DNA of 64,000 nt. It comes from Sulfoacidibacillus thermotolerans. GTDB lineage: Bacteria > Bacillota > Bacilli > Alicyclobacillales > SLC66. This document shows, piece after piece, positions 11,997-19,193 of this stretch. The DNA lies in NCBI RefSeq assembly GCF_003144315.1, contig NZ_MPDK01000006.1, forward strand, positions 1 to 64,000. Direction: 5' to 3'. The notes beneath the pieces were generated by a model, which was not told the origin of the DNA, did not search any database, and worked only from the letters and a program-made list of their open reading frames with translations. Made by a program: the position numbers and the translations under genes. Position 1 is the stretch's first letter. Every line of letters begins with the position of its first letter.

Positions 11997-12048
11997 GTCT
12001 TTATCCCATATCTATTAATCTTAAATTATTAGTAAAGGGGATTTGTTT

Positions 12049-12357
12049 ATGCAGAGAAAACAATACACCTTGGAATTCAAACAACAGGTGCTTCGGGAAG
12101 TACATGAAGTGGGCAATGCCGCCCAAGTTGCACGCCGCCACAGTCTTACCCCGAAGATGGTCTATAACTGGATGGAAAGATCCAAACACCATGACTGGCA
12201 AACCACATCTCCTGAGGCAAAGAAAGTTGCCAGTTATATTGCCTCTTATGCTGAGTTTAAGGAGCTTGAGACAGAGAACGATAAGCTCAAGAAAATCTTA
12301 GGCGACAAAGATCTAGAGATTGCAATCCTGCGTGACATGTTAAAAAAACCGTCATGA
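12049..12357 (+). CDS. IS3-family transposase OrfA
   Basis: The 102-residue DNA-binding subunit has an N-terminal helix-turn-helix (YTLEFKQQVLREVHEVGNAA) and a C-terminal leucine-rich coiled coil (ELETENDKLKKILGDKDLEI) as in OrfA proteins of the IS150/IS3 group. AAAGGGG lies seven bases before the ATG at 12049. The usual OrfA tail after ILRDMLKK seems to be replaced by PS and a stop, so its last residues may have been changed by the IS110 insertion. Without an intact OrfB it cannot transpose the element. Confidence 0.85.
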   Translation: MQRKQYTLEFKQQVLREVHEVGNAAQVARRHSLTPKMVYNWMERSKHHDWQTTSPEAKKVASYIASYAEFKELETENDKLKKILGDKDLEIAILRDMLKKPS

Positions 12358-12598
12358 CCGGATTTGGACACAAGCTATGATGAAAATGAATGGACTGTAC
12401 CCTCCATGTTCCGGTTCCGTCATAATGAGACTGAACCCGATCAGTTCGTAACTGCTTTGTGGTGGTTCGACCCCGATAAAAAAACTGAAAGGACAATCCT
12501 CGAAGCACAAGATATTGGACTGCGAGTCCGTGTAAAAAATTTTTATATGTCGGGTTGTCTTCGGGTTCATCATTCTGTGAACGGAGGCATGAAAGACG
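12358..12598 (+). ncRNA. candidate bridge-RNA region of the IS110-type element
   Basis: About 240 bases without a convincing gene lie between the presumed left end of the IS110-type element and its transposase start. In IS110-group elements (IS621 is the studied case) the non-coding left end is transcribed into a bridge RNA that pairs with donor and target DNA. Short hairpins are visible, for example GGACT/AGTCC at 12517-12529 with a three-base loop. The call rests on position and family knowledge; loop pairing to the target was not shown. Confidence 0.45.
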
Positions 12599-13925
12599 AT
12601 GATGGAGGCGATTTTGGAACGGTGTGCCGGACTTGACGTTCACCAAGAGACGGTTGTGGCCTGTGTATTGGTTGACCCGCTGGATCGCACCCCAAAGTCA
12701 GAGACCCGGACGTTTGGAACGATGATGAAGGATTTGCTGGCCTTGGGGGACTGGCTTGTTGAATTGGGATGTACGCATGTCGCTATGGAAAGCACAGGGG
12801 TAATATTGGAAACCTGTGTGGAATGTGTTGAAAGGCTTTGACCTCGAGTTACTCCTCGCGAATGCACACCATATGAAGAATCTCCCTGGCCGTAAAACCG
12901 ACATGAAAGATGCGGAGTGGCTAGCAAAATTGCTCCGAAGCGGACTGGTCGATGCAAGTTTTGTTCCACATCAAGAGACCCGAGAACTGAGAGACCTGAC
13001 ACGTTATCGAAAGAAGCTTGTCCAAGAAGCAACTGCAGAGAAAAACCGCATTTATCGACTTTTGCAGGATGCAAATATCAACTCACCTCCTACATGTCCG
13101 ACCTTTTTTGGCGTATCTGGTCGGCGTCTCCTCGAACAAATCATCAACGGTGAAGTGATTACTGAAGAATTCCTGCAAGCAGAAATGCGTGGTGCGTTGC
13201 GACGCAAGTCGACTGAACTTCTGCTCGCCCTGGAAGGACGCCTCCACCGACATCATCGAGACATGATTCGACTGTCGTATGAGCACATACAGTTCATCGA
13301 ACAGATGATTCTGGAAGTTGAGCAAGAGATTGAGAGGCATTTAGCGGATCGACAAGAGGCTGTGGAACTGCTTACAACCATTCCAGGCATCAACATGAAT
13401 GCTGCGGCGATTATTTTAGCTGAAATCGGAACAGACATTGAGCAGTTTGGCAGTGATAGTCAACTTGCTGCGTGGGCAGGTCTCAGTCCTGGCAACCACG
13501 AGAGCGCGGGCAAGAAAAAGAAAGTTAGTTCTCGAAGTGGGAATAAGGCCCTAAGGACCGTACTGGTCGAATGTGCATGGGCTGCAGCCAGAAGTAGACA
13601 AACCCGCTTGTCATCACGGTACTGGTTGTGGGTCCGCAGAATGGGCATCAAAAAGGCACTTGTCGCACTTGCGCATACAATGCTCCGTATTGTGTATCAT
13701 GTGCTTCACCGCAGACAACCGTATGAAGAGTTGGGTGCAGACTATCTCGAGAGGTTTCGAAAAGATAGTGAACAAGGTCGGGAAGCCGACATGATTCGCA
13801 AGCTTGCAGCCAAGGGCTACATGATCTCGCAACCAACCATCTAGCCTGCTATTAGATACTTCCAGTGAAGCTCGAGACTCTCGAAGCTTTATTCCTGCCT
13901 GCCCATTAATCGCCTCAATGAATCC
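12360..13925 (+). mobile_element. IS110-family element inserted in the IS3 orfB
   Basis: The insertion separates IS3 orfA from the 3' part of orfB. It has the IS110-group layout: a long non-coding left end, one transposase gene and a short right end of roughly 80 bases. IS110 elements lack terminal inverted repeats, so the ends (about 12345-12375 and 13900-13930) cannot be fixed from this copy alone. An empty-site copy of the IS3 element would define them. Confidence 0.7.
12599..13844 (+). pseudogene. IS110-family transposase, frameshifted
   Basis: Two overlapping frames make one transposase of about 415 residues. The first (12599-12841) carries the RuvC-like start CAGLDVHQETVVACV and AMESTGV. 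The second, from about 12816, carries NAHHMKNLPGRKTDMKDAEW (catalytic Asp) and the C-terminal Tnp_20 part (TTIPGINMNAAAIILAEIG ... SRSGNKALRTVLVECA). Family members read STGVYWKPVWNV at the joint; here one extra A at 12802/12803 shifts the frame. The element is probably inactive unless supplied in trans. Confidence 0.85.
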
Positions 13926-14702
13926 ATTTTCGTAAAAAAGCGAACCCCGCTCAGTGATGAATAGATAAAAGAATGGCTGTTGGAAGCGATAAGCAAAGAG
14001 GAATCGAGCTATGGCTACAGAAAACTGTCTATATATCTGAGACGGCACCATCATCTCGTCGTGAACAAGAAGAAGGTGTACCGACTTTGTGCAGAGCTGT
14101 ATATTCTAAAGCCGCAGCGTAGAAAAAGAATTCAGCATCCGAGGCGATTGGCGAACAATCGGGAGATCTCGGGATCAAACCAACTCTGGGAAATGGACAT
14201 CAAGTACGTTTACATCACTGGTGAACATCGATTCTTCTTCCTGATGAGCATGATCGATGTGTATGACCGTGCCATCGTAGACTATCACATCGGACCTTCC
14301 TGTGAGGGGCAGCATGCGGCACAGATATTGCAACGTGCTTTGTGGAAGAGGCAGCTGTTTGAGAACGATAGCCGACCTGTCATCCGAACGGATAACGGAC
14401 CGCAATGTATTAGCCATGCCTTTGAGGAGGGCTATGAGCGGCTAGGTGTGACACATGAGCGCATTCCACCGAAGACACCAAACAAGAATGCACACATTGA
14501 ATCGTTCCATTCACAGTTAGAAAGCGACAGACTGTCTGCTGCAGAGTTTGAGAACTATCAAGCAGCGTACGCAGTCGTGACAGAATATATTTCTCTTTAC
14601 ACCCAGCGCCGAATTCACGGCAGTCTGTATGATCTTGCACCTGAGCAGTTCATTCGTGCAATCGCAAATCATGAAGGTAATCCATTCGTTGTTAAAGTCT
14701 GA
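13923..14702 (+). pseudogene. IS3-family transposase OrfB, 5' part lost
   Basis: The open part from 13965 on (240 codons from the TTG at 13980) has the HTH_21 segment (SYGYRKLSIYLRRHHHLVVNKKKVYRL) and the rve DDE core: WEMDIKYV (first D), RTDNGPQ (second D) and the final E in NAHIESFHSQLE. The N-terminal 50-60 residues are displaced by the IS110 insertion. In the same frame upstream, RTPLSDE is followed by a TAG at 13962 where relatives probably have a Gln codon, so there is also a nonsense mutation. Inactive. Confidence 0.8.
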
Positions 14703-14744
14703 CCAAGCAATCTTGCGATTGAGTGAGATTAAGGGGGCAAGACT

Positions 14745-15089
14745 CTAAAATTGAGGGGTTAAACCGCACTGCACCCGTAATCCTTTCGATTTTAAGAGCT
14801 CAATCTCATTCTCTACATCGGGCAAAGTGTCTACAATGTTCTGCAGTAACGAGAACTTCGAGTTGTCCAAGGAGTAGTAGACCCATTGTGCCGTTTTGCG
14901 TTCTTTGACCAGTCCTGCTTGTTTCAGTTTGCGCAGGTGTTGTGAGATCGCCGGTTGAGACATGTCAAAAATGGCGACTAATTCACATACACATAGCTCT
15001 TCAAGCGCCAACAGCGCGAGCATGTGTAGCCTGGACTTATCTGCAAGGGCCTTGTAGACTTCTGCTAATTTTTCAAATGTGCTAGTCAG
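14745..15089 (-). CDS. arsR: ArsR/SmtB-family metalloid-responsive repressor
   Basis: The winged-helix repressor has the type-1 arsenite site CVC (C33 and C35) at the start of the DNA-reading region, then SQPAISQHLRKLKQAGLV. In-frame ATG does not appear until M23 (15023), which would remove helix 1. A CTG at 15089 lies seven bases after AGAGGTGA and gives a full-length 114-residue ArsR (MTSTFEKLAEVYKALADKSR), so CTG initiation is likely. The TAG stop is built from the terminal bases of the IS3 element, so the C-terminus may be altered. It probably controls the neighbouring ars genes. Confidence 0.85.
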   Translation of the reverse strand: MTSTFEKLAEVYKALADKSRLHMLALLALEELCVCELVAIFDMSQPAISQHLRKLKQAGLVKERKTAQWVYYSLDNSKFSLLQNIVDTLPDVENEIELLKSKGLRVQCGLTPQF

Positions 15090-15106
15090 TGGTTGTTCAC
15101 CTCTGT

Positions 15107-15760
15107 TTACGGAACATCTTTATATAGAACATCTGTCCGTGTGCCTTTGTGTGAATAAGGCACGTCTTCCCATACAAAATCAATCTCTTGAACCATATAG
15201 TGTTCCTCTGGATGCGACGGAAACAAGCTGTTTCGTAGCCAGTCCTCTTGCATTTGTTTGAGAGTCGTCACGGCTTCACTTTTTTCCTGTTGCGAAATGT
15301 GGGAAAGTCGTGCCTCCATGTCCATAATCTCGTGCGGAAAAAATCCCTCTTCTTCCACAACTTCAACGGTCTTTCCTGTGGAAACCCGTTGGACGATGTA
15401 CCATACTCCCGGTCGATTGCGCACATCTTGCGTTCCAAAACGCACCCGTCCTCCCGTGAGATAGGCCCCTACATCCCCGAGACAGGGGCTATTTCGAGAC
15501 AGAAATCGCAAGTCTGTTCGGTCCACCACTCCGTCAGGAAAAAGAAATTGTAAAGCGAGTGACATGGCATACATTCCGCGAAAGAGACCATCACAGGCGT
15601 GGCCGTGAAACCGAACGAGGTCGATGCCGTGAATTTGCTTGATTCCTTTAGCGTATCGGCCATGGCTCGATTCCGTATCTCGCACTTGAAAAACCGGGAG
15701 ATAGGGTGCGGTCTGCGCGTCTACACTCCAATACCATAATTCATCATCCATTTGCGTCAT
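15107..15760 (-). CDS. FmdE-like putative metal-binding protein
   Basis: This 217-residue protein resembles the FmdE domain (formylmethanofuran dehydrogenase subunit E family). It has a metal-site-like RFHGHACDG motif (H52, H54, C56), the segment FLSRNSPCLGDVGAYLTGGR (C93) and then a beta-rich part. Canonical FmdE sites read HGHxCPG. The start was set at the ATG at 15760 because GGAGAG precedes it. It ends 18 bases before the arsR start and lies after the terminator of the arsDA operon, so it probably shares a transcript with arsR. Its role here is unknown; a thiol or metal ligand function is only inference. Confidence 0.55.
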   Translation of the reverse strand: MTQMDDELWYWSVDAQTAPYLPVFQVRDTESSHGRYAKGIKQIHGIDLVRFHGHACDGLFRGMYAMSLALQFLFPDGVVDRTDLRFLSRNSPCLGDVGAYLTGGRVRFGTQDVRNRPGVWYIVQRVSTGKTVEVVEEEGFFPHEIMDMEARLSHISQQEKSEAVTTLKQMQEDWLRNSLFPSHPEEHYMVQEIDFVWEDVPYSHKGTRTDVLYKDVP

Positions 15761-15794
15761 TCCATCCACACTCTCCAAGATCTTTGTTGGACAA

Positions 15795-15821
15795 AAGGCC
15801 CGACCACTTCAGTCGGGCCTT
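15795..15821 (-). terminator. strong terminator of the arsD-arsA-dsrE operon
   Basis: A perfect 10-bp stem (AAGGCCCGAC / GTCGGGCCTT) with a seven-base loop is followed on the minus strand by TTTTG. It lies eight bases after the DsrE-family gene and before the FmdE-like gene, so it separates the upstream operon from the FmdE-arsR pair. Confidence 0.85.
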
Positions 15822-15828
15822 ATTCGCC

Positions 15829-16182
15829 TTAGAACGTTAAGACGGTATATCCTTCCCGAGCGTAACGGGAGAAGGCATCACGAGCAAATTCCAGGTTAAT
15901 GCTGTACTTGGTGGCGGGATCCGTCAGTTTCCAGTTGTTCACTTGATTCGAGCAAGCGCCAACCATAAGACCCGCTTCCCTTAGTTCGGTCAAAGTCTTG
16001 TCTACTTCTGGTGGAACGGATTCGAGTAACTTTACGGCCCCCGTAAACAAGAAGACCTCCACGGCATCAATCTGATTTTCTTCCCTCGCGTCAAAAATCC
16101 GTTTGGCTACATGCATTCCGGACGTTACCTTATCCTTTTGGTCCCATCCAGAGTTAATCACAATCGCAATTTTCCCACTCAT
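15829..16182 (-). CDS. DsrE/DsrF-like family protein
   Basis: The 117-residue product has the DsrE-like alpha/beta fold: an N-terminal strand KIAIVINSGW, VEVFLFTGAVKLL in the middle, and a conserved cysteine C77 in GLMVGACSNQ at the place where DsrE/TusD proteins carry the persulfide or substrate thiol. Its ATG overlaps the stop of the second arsA gene by four bases, so it is co-translated with the ArsA halves. DsrE relatives carry sulfane sulfur; a role in handling thiolated metalloid is inference. Confidence 0.8.
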   Translation of the reverse strand: MSGKIAIVINSGWDQKDKVTSGMHVAKRIFDAREENQIDAVEVFLFTGAVKLLESVPPEVDKTLTELREAGLMVGACSNQVNNWKLTDPATKYSINLEFARDAFSRYAREGYTVLTF

Positions 16183-17108
16183 CGTATCGTCTCCTTCGAT
16201 GTTACAATCATTTCATTCGCGAATCGTTTCAACAGATCGGCTCCGATGATTTCATCGTCTTGCAAGGTCGCAACAGCAATGGTTCGGTTCGTGTTGCGTT
16301 CTGTCAGTCGGTTAATATGTCCCATTTGTAATTCCAGACGCTTACCAAATAGTCGACTCGTTGCAGCTTCTTGCGGAAGCACCTGATTCACTACAATGCC
16401 TTGCGTATAAATGTGAGTTCGTTCCAAGTCCGCAATCGCACGCTCCATTTCCGCAATGGGTGTCGATTCCGGCAACGTAACGAACAACATCGCCGTTTCT
16501 TCTTTATCCTGTAACGTACGGATTGCTGCATTCATCCGAGCCAATTGCGCATCGTTCAGGGCTGCGGTTTCCGCCGTAAAGGCATCCTTATGCTCTAGCT
16601 CTTCTTCGTAATCCCAAGACAACTGCAAAAGGCGGACGGTGTGGCCCGTCGGGGCGGTATCAAACACGGTCACATCAAACTCGTTGGAGAGTACGTAGTC
16701 AAGGAACTCCTGAAAAACGGCCACTTCTTCCGTGCACGGGGAGTTCAATTCTTCACTGACACGTTCAACGGTCTCAGTGTCTTGAAACTGATCTTCCAGA
16801 GAGCCCAATACTTGATTCCGATAGGCATCAAACGCCACCTTTGGGTCAATTCGCACCAGCCATAGATTCGAGCCGGAAATTTGACGTGGGACTGAGGTAA
16901 CCGTTTCACCGAATACATTCCCAATATGAGCTGCTGGATCTGTGGTAACAAGTAGTGTCTTGAACCCTTGTTCCGCTGCAAACAACGCAGTTGTAGACGC
17001 AAGCGTCGTTTTACCGACGCCCCCTTTTCCCGCCAGGAAAATTCTCCGGCGCTTACCGCCCCGAGGAAGCAGTAGGTCGGCAGGCAGCTTATCATAGTTG
17101 AATGGCAT
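16179..17108 (-). CDS. arsA: ArsA-family ATPase, A2-like half
   Basis: The 309-residue soluble P-loop ATPase matches one half of the tandem ArsA of enteric bacteria. The deviant Walker A GKGGVGKT lies at 27-34, then TTDPAAHIGNVFG, C125 in NSPCTEEVAVFQEF (equivalent to C422 of E. coli ArsA) and DTAPTGHT. There is no second metalloid cysteine. The start at 17108 is chosen because GGGAGGG stands before it; the gene overlaps the first arsA half by 17 bases. With that half it should form the complete pseudo-dimer. Confidence 0.88.
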   Translation of the reverse strand: MPFNYDKLPADLLLPRGGKRRRIFLAGKGGVGKTTLASTTALFAAEQGFKTLLVTTDPAAHIGNVFGETVTSVPRQISGSNLWLVRIDPKVAFDAYRNQVLGSLEDQFQDTETVERVSEELNSPCTEEVAVFQEFLDYVLSNEFDVTVFDTAPTGHTVRLLQLSWDYEEELEHKDAFTAETAALNDAQLARMNAAIRTLQDKEETAMLFVTLPESTPIAEMERAIADLERTHIYTQGIVVNQVLPQEAATSRLFGKRLELQMGHINRLTERNTNRTIAVATLQDDEIIGADLLKRFANEMIVTSKETIR

Positions 17109-17967
17109 TTTGTAAATCCCTCCCGACTTGCTCCAGCATCGCAATCCCTTTGACCTCATCTGCATACAGAGGCATGTACCCAATTGGGCCCTCAAAGCGA
17201 GATTTCAGGTCTTGAATATACGGCTTTTGCTTCTGCCACCTGCGACTAGAATAGGGATGAGTGCGCTCGTCTTCCGGAATGACCCCGTTCACAATCGCGA
17301 CTTGATTTGAAATCTCCAGTTTCTGTAGTTCATTCGCTGAGCGCAGCATCTCATCCATTGGCAGTCGTGCGGGTTGTGTGACAAACACAAACGTGGTTCT
17401 TTGCGGATCTTGCAGCGCCCGCACCGCATTATCATATTGTTCTTTAGAAGCAGCAAGTGCATCCACACTGCCGATGCAGGTTTGGCCGCTTCCTTGTGCA
17501 CTTTCTTCGATGTGCAAACTCCAACTGCTCGGCAATTCCAGTAATCGTAACGTGTGGCCCGTCGGTGCTGTATCGAACACCACCCATTCATAATCAGGCT
17601 GATGCATACACGCGATGAACTGATCAAAGGTTGCGATTTCCTCAGTGCAAGGCCCATTCATCTTTTCTTCTGCGGCCTCTACGAATTCTTCTGGGAACAA
17701 TTCCCGCAGCGGAGCCAATGCCCGGTCTTTGTAGGATTGCAGGGCTTGGTCTGGGTTTATCTCCTGAATGAACAGATTAGCAACACCTTGGACGGCTCGT
17801 GCGTCCAGTCCGACTTCTTGCCCAAACACGTCTCCTAAGTTCGAAGCCGGATCCGTGGTGACCAGCAAGGTTCTCGCACCACGTTTAGCTAACATGACGG
17901 CTGCTGCCGAAGAGAGGGAAGTCTTGCCAACTCCTCCTTTCCCAGAAAAGAAAAGATACTTAGTCAT
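17092..17967 (-). CDS. arsA: ArsA-family ATPase, A1-like half
   Basis: The 291-residue ATPase has GKGGVGKT at 9-16, TTDPASNLGDVFG, FDTAPTGHTLRLL at 131-143, C107 in NGPCTEEIATF and C164 in GQTCIGSVDALA. These match C113 and C172 of E. coli ArsA, the A1-half metalloid ligands. With C125 of the next gene, the triad is complete but divided between two proteins. The gene overlaps arsD by four bases (ATGA). It should receive arsenite or antimonite from ArsD and energise an efflux partner, but no ArsB or Acr3 is present here. Confidence 0.9.
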   Translation of the reverse strand: MTKYLFFSGKGGVGKTSLSSAAAVMLAKRGARTLLVTTDPASNLGDVFGQEVGLDARAVQGVANLFIQEINPDQALQSYKDRALAPLRELFPEEFVEAAEEKMNGPCTEEIATFDQFIACMHQPDYEWVVFDTAPTGHTLRLLELPSSWSLHIEESAQGSGQTCIGSVDALAASKEQYDNAVRALQDPQRTTFVFVTQPARLPMDEMLRSANELQKLEISNQVAIVNGVIPEDERTHPYSSRRWQKQKPYIQDLKSRFEGPIGYMPLYADEVKGIAMLEQVGRDLQNAIQL

Positions 17968-18269
17968 GATTCGGACTCCTTTGCTGCAAACAATTCGTCC
18001 ATCTGCGGATAACGACCCTTAGTTCGAATCTCCCCATCCACGGTTACAATCGGCAATACTTTCATGCCTTGCTTCAACATGATTTCATATACGTGCTTGT
18101 TCGAAGTGAACGCCGTCGAATCCCGGCTCAGCATGTGACGGGCCACGGTATGTCCTTCTGTCTTAAGCTTCTCTACCATTTCCCCTACACGAATCAATTC
18201 CGGGTCTGGAGAGGTCCCGCACACACCCGTCGAGCAGCACATTTCCGGATCAAAAAAGTCGATTTTCAT
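17964..18269 (-). CDS. arsD: arsenic metallochaperone ArsD
   Basis: The 101-residue chaperone hands As(III) or Sb(III) to ArsA. The N-terminus MKIDFFDPEMCCSTGVCG carries the three ligands C11, C12 and C17 that match C12, C13 and C18 of E. coli ArsD; the thioredoxin-like rest ends with VDGEIRTKGRYPQMDEL. The C-terminal cysteine pairs of plasmid R773 ArsD are missing, as in many chromosomal forms. The ATG at 18269 has AGGAGG eight bases upstream. It overlaps the first arsA half, so both are made in concert. Confidence 0.92.
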   Translation of the reverse strand: MKIDFFDPEMCCSTGVCGTSPDPELIRVGEMVEKLKTEGHTVARHMLSRDSTAFTSNKHVYEIMLKQGMKVLPIVTVDGEIRTKGRYPQMDELFAAKESES

Positions 18270-18299
18270 CCCCAATTCCTCCTCTTTCAAACATCCTTA

Positions 18300-18587
18300 T
18301 TAGGAGCAACAGCTTCCCGAGCCACATCCGCAAGACGAGCCTTCCGAAACCACGTTCAATTCCGTTTCCCGAGAACGAAACATGTCCTCCGCAAATTCGT
18401 CCACCTTCATGGTCGCGATGAGTTTGACCGGGCGAACCAGAGCAAGGACCTCTTGCAAATCTGCGTCACTCGCTCCAAGCTCCCTCGCTTTGGGTACGTG
18501 ATACTCCATACAGGAAGTACATCCCACAGCCACCGCTGCCGCCACCTGAATCAGTTCCTTTGTAAGTTCATTCACTCCGAACGCCAT
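18300..18587 (-). CDS. carboxymuconolactone-decarboxylase-family (AhpD-like) protein with Cys-rich tail
   Basis: The 95-residue protein has an AhpD-like redox site C23-T-S-C26 with H30 (VGCTSCMEYH) and the helical CMD fold. The C-terminus adds a cysteine cluster CGCGSGSCC (C86, C88, C93, C94) that is not part of the domain and looks like a metal or metalloid clamp. It is the first gene of the arsD-arsA operon, 30 bases before arsD. AAAGG abuts the first ATG, so a GTG at 18575 may be the real start. Peroxidatic or thiol-transfer activity is inferred. Confidence 0.82.
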   Translation of the reverse strand: MAFGVNELTKELIQVAAAVAVGCTSCMEYHVPKARELGASDADLQEVLALVRPVKLIATMKVDEFAEDMFRSRETELNVVSEGSSCGCGSGSCCS

Positions 18588-18617
18588 CCTTTAAACGTAA
18601 TATAAAAATATACTTAT

Positions 18618-18646
18618 ATACTATGCGACTCGAATTTGGTTTGCAA
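18618..18646 (-). promoter_or_regulatory. candidate promoter of the ars operon
   Basis: On the minus strand TTGCAA (18646-18641) and TAGTAT (18623-18618) are separated by 17 bases. They are followed by the AT-rich dyad-like stretch ATAAGTATATTTTTATATTA before the CMD-family gene. Such AT-rich repeats beside the -10 box fit an ArsR operator. The match is good for a housekeeping-sigma promoter; the operator role is inferred. Confidence 0.5.
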
Positions 18647-18649
18647 GAC

Positions 18650-19024
18650 CCTTCGGAAAAAAATTTCTTTCTTGTCGGGACTATTTCTGAAATCGTCCGA
18701 GGTACACATTGAGCAAGAGTTTTGCGAATTATGAGGGCATCTTCCATTTGAACTTCTCCATGTATGGATCGAACAACGACTTCATAAGGATGAGGGACCT
18801 CTTTATCTTTGACACGTGTCCCGGAGGGGATTGGTCCAGATCCAATCAAAATGTTCGCTTGCTCGAATTTCTCTATGGCCTTGAACAGACGCAGGGCGAG
18901 AATATCCGTACAAACAGGAATAGCCGTATTCTATGAAACCCGGTACCGACTCAAAATCCTTCTTTCCACCCAATGCAATCACGAGAAAATCATACGGCAC
19001 ACTTATTTCATCGTCTAAATACAC
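18650..19024 (-). pseudogene. remnant of an FAD-dependent NAD(P)-disulfide oxidoreductase (SQR/NDH-2 like)
   Basis: One frame (19024 on) gives VPYDFLVIALGGKKDFESVPG, a typical internal stretch of sulfide:quinone reductase or type-2 NADH dehydrogenase flavoproteins. Near 18915 the frame breaks and another frame continues with ILALRLFKAIEKFEQ and ILIGSGPIPSGTRVKDK, which fits the second nucleotide-binding region of SQR-like proteins. Both FAD-binding ends are missing, so only about a third of a gene is left. It fills most of the space between the divergent ars and CMD-TauE operons. Confidence 0.5.
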
Positions 19025-19132
19025 CAGATATCATTTTTTATGTATTTAAATGGGTTTTTATAGAAAAAATCAAATGTATATGCTGATCGTCAATAGTCCA
19101 AACGTACTATCGAGAAAATGGTTCATTTTATG

Positions 19133-19162
19133 ACTATAAAACTAGAAATATAGTTGTATAAT
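19133..19162 (+). promoter_or_regulatory. candidate promoter/operator for the CMD-TauE operon
   Basis: A TATAAT box at 19157-19162 lies immediately after the inverted repeat ACTATA-N10-TATAGT (19133-19154). The repeat covers the expected -35 region, which is otherwise poor, so transcription may need an activator or be repressed by a dimer binding here. Transcription would begin near 19168, downstream of the first ATG of the next reading frame. Confidence 0.45.
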
Positions 19163-19193
19163 GGACCACGAAAGGAGGAGACACGTATCCCAA

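Larger units (their letters stand above)
11994..14746 (+). mobile_element. IS3-family element interrupted by an IS110-family element
   Basis: Imperfect terminal repeats begin GAGTCTT...CCC: GAGTCTTTATCCC at 11995-12007, and the complement of GGGGGCAAGACTC at 14733-14745. Between them are orfA, a foreign IS110-type insertion of about 1.6 kb, and the 3' part of orfB. The two flanks do not belong to one gene (asnB on the left, arsR on the right) and no clear short target duplication is seen, which suggests a rearrangement or deletion through the IS. Boundaries are good to a few bases. Confidence 0.75.

Noticed and set aside
12364-12636. 90-codon plus-strand frame in the IS110 left end
   Set aside because: No known domain and no ribosome-binding site; it overlaps the transposase start in another frame. 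A non-coding bridge-RNA region explains the stretch better.
14745-15023. Short ArsR starting at the ATG at 15023
   Set aside because: It would remove the first helix of the fold; the CTG at 15089 with a good ribosome-binding site gives a normal length.
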